The translations under genes and the position numbers were made by a program. Under the pieces are notes generated by a model. The model saw only the letters and a program-made list of their open reading frames with translations. It was not told the origin of the DNA and made no database searches. Positions 1 through 5,614 of a stretch of 11,009 bases of DNA are shown here, piece by piece (position 1 is the stretch's first letter; the number at the start of each line of letters is the position of its first letter). The stretch spans positions 1 through 11,009 of the forward strand of contig SIAL01000079.1 of the NCBI GenBank assembly GCA_009691815.1. The letters run 5' to 3'. The DNA is from Gemmataceae bacterium (lineage in GTDB: Bacteria > Planctomycetota > Planctomycetia > Gemmatales > Gemmataceae).

Positions 1-49
1 GGGGATCTGTTTTGTCAAACCAGCATTTGCGGCAGATGGCGGGGAAGGT

Positions 50-188
50 TGGTTGTTCCCAAAAACCGTGGTGGCCCAAGGTTATTCCCCAAACTGTTTT
101 TCCGCAACCTCGATGGCCCGAAGAAGTCCCCGGGCTTTGTTGAGTGTTTCTTCCCGTTCAAACCTAGGAACACTGTCCGCAACGATGC
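50..188. repeat. Direct repeat copy A: duplicated 3' end of trpE
   Basis: This stretch matches 2907-3045 base for base at a constant offset of 2857, except position 181 (a here, g at 3038). On the minus strand it encodes the last 34 codons of TrpE, the TAA stop at 82-84 and 32 bp of downstream flank. Homology stops abruptly at 189 on one side and at 49 on the other. The single difference is a synonymous GTT/GTC valine change. Together with copy B it brackets the dynamin-like gene, as attachment-site duplications bracket elements integrated at gene 3' ends. Which copy is ancestral cannot be decided from this window. Confidence 0.95.
82..188 (-). pseudogene. trpE 3'-end fragment (remnant or displaced gene end)
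   Basis: On the minus strand this reads as the C-terminal 34 residues of TrpE (I-V-A-D-S to the terminal F-G-E) followed by TAA. It has no start and no upstream trpE homology beyond 188. It is a non-functional fragment: either the original 3' end displaced when an element integrated into trpE, or a partial duplication. Its reading frame is intact and its one difference from the full gene is silent, so the duplication is probably recent or the fragment came from a close relative's trpE. Confidence 0.85.
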
Positions 189-466
189 TTATTAAAAGGG
201 GACGGGAAAAGTTTTTTTCGGTTGGTAGACGCATTTGTCCAAACGATTTGTACTCCGATGCTAATCATTCCCAGCTGACCGCGCTTAAGCAATTTTAGGG
301 GCCTTCGACAGTTCATCAAATTTTACGACTTCATGAATAAACCACGAGATGTTTTGCGGAGATCCCTTGAAGGAAAGAAACTTAGGGCTTAAGTTAATGC
401 CATTGTAACCTGACCATCTTTCCATCTTGTTCTATATCAACTTCTGGTAATTTCCAAGGGGCCACA
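189..466. other. Non-coding left part of insert, upstream of GTPase gene
   Basis: This 278-bp AT-rich stretch separates repeat copy A from the GTPase start. I see no convincing ORF, tRNA, inverted terminal repeat or recombinase fragment. It should contain the promoter of the GTPase gene, but I could not find a -35/-10 pair with acceptable spacing. An 8-bp palindrome (gcttaagc, 283-290) is the only symmetrical element noted and may be chance. Confidence 0.5.
456..461 (+). promoter_or_regulatory. Ribosome binding site of the dynamin-like GTPase
   Basis: The purine run aagggg lies five bases before the ATG at 467. It supports this ATG as the start and shows the gene has its own translation signal independent of the minus-strand operon. 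Confidence 0.6.
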
Positions 467-2740
467 ATGAAATTTCAATGTTCGCTTTTTTCCAAAAGCG
501 TTACCCAAGTTTTAGAAAATCTAGGTAGTCGGCTCAGCAATGTCAAAATCGCTCAACTTAAATCCGTTTGGCAAGAGGAATGGAAGCGCAAGCTTCAGCA
601 ACTTAAAAGTGAAGAATTGCGCATTCCCGGTGTTACCATTGCCGTAGTGGGGGGCACTGGGGCTGGAAAGAGTACTCTTCTTAATGCCTTGCTTGGAGTA
701 CGAATTCTTCCCGTCAGCACTTCGCGCGCATGTACCGCCGCAATTTCAGAAGTAACCTATTCTGGTTCGGAGTTTGCAGCAAACATTGAATTCGTTTCCC
801 GGGCGGAATGGGACAGGGAAATTACACATTTACTTGGGGACATGGCCGACGAGGGACCCATCGAAGGGCCTACTACAAGTGACGGCGATGGGGTTGCGAA
901 AGCTGCACGAAACCGCATACAAACCGTTTATCAAATTTCTGACGAAGAAATCAAACAGGGAATGACGATTGAAGCCCTTAAAGAACCGGCCGAAATAAAG
1001 GTTGCACTTGACGCAGGATTCATAAAAATCGCAAGTCCTAATGCAGAAGACTTCAGGAAAGAGCTTTGCAAATACCTGGACTCTAAGCAAAAATTTTGGC
1101 CATTGGTTAAATCCGCTAAGATTACTGGCCCTTTTCCAGGACTCAAAACGAATGGTGTTAATCTCGTAGACTTGCCCGGGCTTAATGATCCCAATGAGGC
1201 TAGAGAACATGTTACTAGAAAATACATAAAGAACAGCCGATTTGTTTGGATTGTCTTCAACATTAAACGAGCACTAACGCGCGATATTCAAGCTATCATT
1301 CAATCAGACGATTTTGTCCGTCAAATTGTTATGGATGGTCAAGACAATGCCCTAACCTTTGTAGGAACTCATGCCGATGAATTCGATCGAGAGACGGCGA
1401 TTGAGGAGTTTTCGGTCGCTGAAGAGGCAACGGATTCAGAGATTGCCAGAAAACGGAATTTGGTGGTGAAAAGCAACATTTGTGACCAACTTCACGAATT
1501 TGCTGAAAGCTTGGCTCAGAAGGCTGGCGATCTGTCCCGATCCGAAAAACTAAGTGCAAGACTTCAAAAATCTCCTGTGTTCACAGTATCTGCCAAGGAC
1601 TTTATGTTTTTGGAAAAGATTTCGAAAAATCGCAGCTCAATATTTGTAAATAGTGGTGAAACTGAAATTCCTGCCCTTCGCGAACATCTTGCAACGATTT
1701 CAGCAGCCTACACTGAAGGTGCCCATAAGGAATCTTTGAATAAACAATTCGGTGATCTGATTTTTGAAATAAAGCATCGAATCAAAATGGAGATTAATAA
1801 CATTGATTATTCTCGGGAATTGACAGGAAAAAAACGAAAGGAAAACAGGATTGCTCTTGAGCAACTCTGTACCTTTCTTAAAAACGATATAAAAAACCTA
1901 TGTGAAAAATTTATAAATGACCTGAAAACCAATCATGAATTTCTTAAAGAACGATTAAAGGTGGCTTTCGACAAAGGAGAGTCAGAACTGAATGGAGTAA
2001 CCGAAAAATGGAATCGCATTCATGTGAAAACACTGACGGCAATTGTTCGTCGCAAAGGCAGGTATGATAGCCCGACATCAGGTCATTATAATTTTTCCGA
2101 AGAGTTATCCAAGCCGGTACTTGACGCAATCCTTTTTTCATGGGTAGATTTCTTTGGAGACAAGATGTCCGTCTCCCTTGACAGCGGTACAGAAAAGTTT
2201 TTGAATCGTGCTAGTAAATTTGCTGGTGACACTTCTTGCCTTTTCAATCGGAAAGGGACGGAAACCTTGAGTTTTTCTGATGATTCGGAATCTTCAAAGG
2301 TTGTAAACGAACGGTTGATTAGATCCGATGTTCGCAAGTACAAGGATGAAATGGTTGATCAGGTGGAAGAGGTCCGTTCGAAATTGTATGATCGTATTCC
2401 GAAAGGAATCGCGGATAATATGCGAGTGGCGTATGGTGGGGTTGTAAACGAGGAAGGAACTGGAATGAAGGGGAGAATCCTTGCCCATCTTTCGGCTCAT
2501 GCTAAGAGAATTTCGAAAAGTGTTTTTAGCGATACCCGTATAACAATTAATGATGGCGTCCAAAAGTTGATTAATTTTATGGATAATAAGTACCAAAAGA
2601 TGGGTGATGGAGTTTGCAATCGACTTCCAGGACAAATCAATAATTTTACACAAGACGACTCACAAATGGATGCAACAAGCGAGTTGATTTCCACTGAATT
2701 ATTGGAGATTCTCCATAATTTAGAACAAACAAATGTTTGA
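467..2740 (+). CDS. Dynamin-superfamily large GTPase, SLIP-GC/NUGGC-like
   Basis: This 757-residue protein has a complete GTPase domain: G1 P-loop GGTGAGKST at 62-70, G2/switch I RACTA with Thr90, G3 DLPG at 235-238 and G4 THAD at 301-304. The G1-G3 gap is about 165 residues, much longer than in classical dynamins, with an EW...RIQTVY region between. Residues 420-757 are mostly predicted helical and charged, with a W..I...TLTAIVRRKGRY segment (515-533) and a following FSEEL..P...AI..SW stretch (543-559). From family knowledge, this motif order is that of SLIP-GC/NUGGC-type GTPases of vertebrates and fungi. No transmembrane segment or signal peptide is seen, so it is probably cytosolic. Dynamins hydrolyse GTP and often remodel membranes, but the role here is unknown. 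The gene opposes all its neighbours, is AT-rich (25-40% GC in sampled C-terminal lines against 63% in a trpE line), lacks a partner dynamin gene and sits between trpE repeats, all suggesting transfer. Dynamin superfamily is near certain; the SLIP-GC subgroup is likely. Confidence 0.92.
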   Translation: MKFQCSLFSKSVTQVLENLGSRLSNVKIAQLKSVWQEEWKRKLQQLKSEELRIPGVTIAVVGGTGAGKSTLLNALLGVRILPVSTSRACTAAISEVTYSGSEFAANIEFVSRAEWDREITHLLGDMADEGPIEGPTTSDGDGVAKAARNRIQTVYQISDEEIKQGMTIEALKEPAEIKVALDAGFIKIASPNAEDFRKELCKYLDSKQKFWPLVKSAKITGPFPGLKTNGVNLVDLPGLNDPNEAREHVTRKYIKNSRFVWIVFNIKRALTRDIQAIIQSDDFVRQIVMDGQDNALTFVGTHADEFDRETAIEEFSVAEEATDSEIARKRNLVVKSNICDQLHEFAESLAQKAGDLSRSEKLSARLQKSPVFTVSAKDFMFLEKISKNRSSIFVNSGETEIPALREHLATISAAYTEGAHKESLNKQFGDLIFEIKHRIKMEINNIDYSRELTGKKRKENRIALEQLCTFLKNDIKNLCEKFINDLKTNHEFLKERLKVAFDKGESELNGVTEKWNRIHVKTLTAIVRRKGRYDSPTSGHYNFSEELSKPVLDAILFSWVDFFGDKMSVSLDSGTEKFLNRASKFAGDTSCLFNRKGTETLSFSDDSESSKVVNERLIRSDVRKYKDEMVDQVEEVRSKLYDRIPKGIADNMRVAYGGVVNEEGTGMKGRILAHLSAHAKRISKSVFSDTRITINDGVQKLINFMDNKYQKMGDGVCNRLPGQINNFTQDDSQMDATSELISTELLEILHNLEQTNV

Positions 2741-2906
2741 ATGCGATTTGTTAAAGACGATCTTATTAAATACTAATTAATAGTGTGGATTCGATAACAA
2801 TTAAAGACTTTTCTGAAAAAAACCTTCGCCACTCGTTGTTTGATTACCCTGCCTTTGAAATGAGTCGCAAACCGCCATCAGGGCAATTTCCAAATGCCCT
2901 AAACGG
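2741..2906. other. Non-coding right part of insert
   Basis: This AT-rich 166-bp stretch lies between the GTPase stop and repeat copy B. It carries no credible ORF. It contains one short imperfect inverted repeat at 2880-2900 but no clear T-run terminator on either strand. It must hold the 3' ends of two convergent transcripts, the GTPase on plus and trpE on minus. Confidence 0.5.
2880..2900. repeat. Short inverted repeat between convergent genes
   Basis: The arms agggca (2880-2885) and tgccct (2895-2900) are complementary, and inner bases ttt/aaa can extend the stem past one bulge. It lies six bases outside the trpE repeat. It could be a weak bidirectional transcription stop for the convergent GTPase and trpE transcripts, but no U-tract follows on either strand, so I do not call it a terminator. 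Confidence 0.35.
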
Positions 2907-3045
2907 TGGTTGTTCCCAAAAACCGTGGTGGCCCAAGGTTATTCCCCAAACTGTTTTTCCGCAACCTCGATGGCCCGAAGAAGTCCCCGGGCTTTGTTGA
3001 GTGTTTCTTCCCGTTCAAACCTAGGAACACTGTCCGCGACGATGC
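2907..3045. repeat. Direct repeat copy B: 3' end of intact trpE
   Basis: This is the partner of 50-188 and is continuous with the full-length trpE. It covers the last 34 codons, the TAA at 2939-2941 and 32 bp of flank. In a classical site-specific integration into a gene 3' end, this copy would be element-borne and would restore the gene, while copy A would be the displaced original end. The sequence is compatible with that but does not prove it. Confidence 0.95.
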
Positions 3046-4462
3046 CCGCTCCCGCTTGAACGAAGGCCGTATCGCCCATCATCACAATGGTCCTAAGGGC
3101 GATGCAGGTATCCATGTTGCCAGAGAAGTCGATGTAGCCGACCGCGCCGCCATACGGGCCCCGTTTGTGGGGTTCGAATTGATCGATGATTTCCATGGCC
3201 CGCACCTTGGGAGCGCCGGAGAGCGTACCGGCAGGGAGACACGCTTTGAGGGCATCCATGGGGGAACACTTTTCTTGGAGTTGCCCTTGGACCGTGCTGC
3301 ACAGGTGCATTACATGGCTGTATTTTTCGACCGTGAGAACATCCTTCAAGGTGACCGAACCAAATTGGGAAACCCGGCCAATGTCGTTACGGCCCAAATC
3401 CACAAGCATGATGTGTTCCGCCCGTTCCTTCGGATCACCCATTAGCTCACGGGCAAGAGCCTCATCCTCATCCGGGGTTTTTCCCCGCTTTCGGGTGCCG
3501 GCAAGGGGGCGAATGGTGGCCAATCCCTCCTCGACCCGCACCATGATTTCGGGCGAGCTGCCAATAAGGCTTAAGTTGTCCGAGCGGACGAGAAACAAAA
3601 ACGGACTGGGGTTGACCACCCGCAAGGCCCGGTAAATGGAAAGGGGGGTGGCTGTGGTTTTGGTCTTGAGCCTTTGGCTTAACACAACTTGAAAAATATC
3701 GCCCGCGCGGATGTATTCCTTGCACGATTCCACCGCGGCTTCAAAGGCTTCGGGTTCAAAGTTTGAAGTGTATTCTTTGGTCACTTCGCCCAATGGCCGG
3801 ACATCCTGAATGGGCAGGCCAATCGGCTCGGCAAGGCGCAAGGTAAGCTGGTCAACTTCGTGACAAGCCGCGGCGTAGTTGGCCGGAAGATCGCCCTCTA
3901 CTTGGGCATGGACCACCACGAAGATGGTCTTGGTAATCTGGTCAAAGACCACCATGCTTCGATAAAATCCAAGGACCACATCCGCTAGGGCCCGATCATC
4001 GTGGGGTGTGTTGGGCAAGTTTTCCACAAATCGAACCGTGTCGTACCCAAGGTAGCCCACGGCGCCACCAAGAAACCTTGGTAAACCGGGAAAATGGGGT
4101 GCTCGACAAGTATTTAAATGGTGTTGAATCTCGTCTAGGGGATCCTGGGATTCCCATGAAACCGGAGGTTGGCCCGGTCGAAATTTGGTAAGGGTGTTCC
4201 CTTTGACTTGGATTTTTTCCAAAGGGTTTGCGCCAAGGAAACTATAGCGGCCCGGTTTTTCCCCGCCGATCACGCTTTCGAAAAGAAAACTGTCGGTGGC
4301 ATCACCCACAATGCGGGCATAGGCCAAGACCGGGGTCAGGGCATCGGATGTGATCTGACGAAAAACCGGAACAAAGGCGAACCCTTTGGTGGCCAGTTCC
4401 GCGAAGGCGGAAAAATCCGGGGAGTGTAGCTTTTCCGTAATCACAGGCCATGACCTTTCCAA
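2939..4462 (-). CDS. trpE: Anthranilate synthase component I (TrpE)
   Basis: The 507-residue product converts chorismate to anthranilate, the first step of tryptophan synthesis, using ammonia delivered by TrpG. The N-terminal domain has FLFES..GGE..GRYSF (59-75), which corresponds to the tryptophan feedback-binding region. The catalytic domain has GSSPE (301-305), PLAGTR (319-324), the ELMGDPKERAEHIMLVDLGRND block (339-360), YSHVMH (381-386), LPAGTLSGAPK (409-419) and GAGIVADS (471-478). Alanine in PLAGT and the LxES region favour TrpE over PabB. The called start is TTG at 4462; GTG at 4444 (501 residues), preceded by ggaaagg, is an equally reasonable start. It follows the small membrane gene by 78 bp and may be read through from the MoxR operon. 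Its 3' end is the duplicated sequence flanking the foreign GTPase. No trpG is visible beside it. Confidence 0.97.
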   Translation of the reverse strand: MERSWPVITEKLHSPDFSAFAELATKGFAFVPVFRQITSDALTPVLAYARIVGDATDSFLFESVIGGEKPGRYSFLGANPLEKIQVKGNTLTKFRPGQPPVSWESQDPLDEIQHHLNTCRAPHFPGLPRFLGGAVGYLGYDTVRFVENLPNTPHDDRALADVVLGFYRSMVVFDQITKTIFVVVHAQVEGDLPANYAAACHEVDQLTLRLAEPIGLPIQDVRPLGEVTKEYTSNFEPEAFEAAVESCKEYIRAGDIFQVVLSQRLKTKTTATPLSIYRALRVVNPSPFLFLVRSDNLSLIGSSPEIMVRVEEGLATIRPLAGTRKRGKTPDEDEALARELMGDPKERAEHIMLVDLGRNDIGRVSQFGSVTLKDVLTVEKYSHVMHLCSTVQGQLQEKCSPMDALKACLPAGTLSGAPKVRAMEIIDQFEPHKRGPYGGAVGYIDFSGNMDTCIALRTIVMMGDTAFVQAGAGIVADSVPRFEREETLNKARGLLRAIEVAEKQFGE

Positions 4463-4540
4463 AGCATCCTATCCATTAGGTTAATCCTAGCCGGTCCAAT
4501 GACCAGAAAGCGGAAGGAAATCGCCCTGATAATGTTCCAA

Positions 4541-4831
4541 TCAACGGATTGGTTCCCGGGAGGCGGTTCGCTTTGGCAACAAATGGGAAACTTCCCCGAG
4601 GGGTGTTTCCCCGGCGGCCTCGCCACGAACCCAAGCTTCCCGACAAATGCGGGCGGCAATAGCAACCTTGAGGAGATGAATCCCGCCGCGAAAGACAAAC
4701 ACGGCCATAACGGCAATGATTGCCGCTTCGAGGATCCAGCGGTTTTGGCAAAATTCAATCACTATCCCCATGAGCCAAAGCCCAGCCAGGATGAGTAACC
4801 ACCCGGCGATCTCCCGCAACCAATACGCCAT
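4541..4831 (-). CDS. Small two-helix membrane protein, unknown function
   Basis: This 96-residue protein has two hydrophobic segments (about 9-28 and 33-51), the second running into an amphipathic RGGIHLLKVAIAARICREAW stretch. I associate this C-terminal motif with small conserved planctomycete membrane proteins, but cannot assign a function. ATG at 4831 is three bases after the stop of the upstream membrane gene and is preceded by aaggtgagcc, so the two are probably translated together. The C-terminal third is polar and probably cytosolic. It is the last member of the packed MoxR/DUF58 cluster before trpE. Confidence 0.75.
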   Translation of the reverse strand: MAYWLREIAGWLLILAGLWLMGIVIEFCQNRWILEAAIIAVMAVFVFRGGIHLLKVAIAARICREAWVRGEAAGETPLGEVSHLLPKRTASREPIR

Positions 4832-4834
4832 GGC

Positions 4835-5614
4835 TCACCTTACCTTTTGTTGATTTTGAATCGTTCGCACTAGCCATTGTTGCGACCTGGATTGTTCCCG
4901 CCTGGTTTCTCGCCACAGGATGTTTTGCAAATAGGCCAGAGAGGTCCCCAAGGATGGAGTATTTCGATGGAAAAGGCTCAGCCAAATCTTGACAAGGAGA
5001 AGCCCCGATCCCAATATCCATGCCAAAAGTAAAAACCTGCCCCATCGGAGGGGTCCGTGCCAACCCAATTCCAAAAGGATTGGTCCCGATTGCTGAAGTA
5101 GGATTTCGTAACAGGCCAAACTCGCAAAAACAGCAAGGGACATAACCCAGGTCCAGGTGATCCATCCCCCCCCATGGAAAAATAACAGGGGGGAAATCGG
5201 GCGAAGCGGACGGGCATCATCTCCCACGGTTTTTTGGAAACCGGCGAAAAAGAGCCAGTACCCCGCCATGATTCCCGAGGCGATCAAAGCGACGGAGAAA
5301 GTATCAATAGGGATGGTGCCAAGGTGGTTGGAAGGATAACCCCAGAGGGGACTCGTGGTCCAGAGATAATTCAACCGAAAACCTCTAATGCCTAAAAGGA
5401 TCGCTAATAGGATACTTGTCAAAAGGGGGATACCGGTTGAATGGGTATTACGCCATAAAATCCAAACCCCAACAAAAACGGGTAAAAGGGACCATTCATT
5501 GGCATCGGCCATAAAAAGCGAAAAGCCAATGAGCCCCAAACCAACCCAACTGATCAGAGAGGGATTGGCCAAAGAGGGATTGGCCAAAGGTTTAGCTTTT
5601 GCGGAGGTTGCCAA
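4835..5614 (-). CDS. Polytopic membrane protein, unknown function
   Basis: This 259-residue protein has about six hydrophobic segments (around 22-40, 42-56, 63-80, 105-125, 150-172 and 190-213) and a basic arginine-rich C-terminal tail (RETRREQSRSQQ). I recognise no enzymatic motif. The start is TTG at 5614, supported by a strong aaaggagggg ribosome site four bases upstream; no ATG fits. The gene starts inside the last 23 bp of the DUF58 gene, indicating translational coupling. The N-terminus carries a duplicated LANPS unit from a 15-bp tandem repeat. By position it is probably a membrane partner of the MoxR/DUF58 module. Confidence 0.8.
   Translation of the reverse strand: MATSAKAKPLANPSLANPSLISWVGLGLIGFSLFMADANEWSLLPVFVGVWILWRNTHSTGIPLLTSILLAILLGIRGFRLNYLWTTSPLWGYPSNHLGTIPIDTFSVALIASGIMAGYWLFFAGFQKTVGDDARPLRPISPLLFFHGGGWITWTWVMSLAVFASLACYEILLQQSGPILLELGWHGPLRWGRFLLLAWILGSGLLLVKIWLSLFHRNTPSLGTSLAYLQNILWRETRREQSRSQQWLVRTIQNQQKVR
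5559..5588. repeat. Two perfect 15-bp tandem units in a membrane gene start
   Basis: The unit gagggattggccaaa occurs at 5559-5573 and 5574-5588. On the minus strand it encodes the repeated LANPS peptide just before the first transmembrane segment, keeping frame. Slippage at this site would add or remove five residues without a frameshift. Confidence 0.9.

Noticed and set aside
35..42. gatggcgg at 35-42 and its reverse complement at 2872-2879, just outside the two repeats
   Set aside because: An eight-base match near both ends could suggest inverted termini, but its distances to the repeat edges differ and it is short enough to be chance.
53..298. 81-codon plus-strand open frame at the left edge
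   Set aside because: Its first half is antisense to the duplicated trpE end and its second half runs into insert sequence without any domain signal.
403..438. Possible promoter for the GTPase gene (ttgtaa at 403, tatatc at 433)
   Set aside because: Each hexamer matches consensus at only four of six positions and the spacer is 24 bases, too long for a sigma-70 promoter.
2906..3445. 179-codon plus-strand open frame
   Set aside because: It is antisense to the trpE catalytic domain, and all the conserved motifs are in the trpE frame.
2939..4462. PabB (aminodeoxychorismate synthase) as an alternative to TrpE
   Set aside because: The alanine in PLAGT and the FLFES...GRYSF N-terminal block fit TrpE; PabB typically has lysine in the PIKGT motif.
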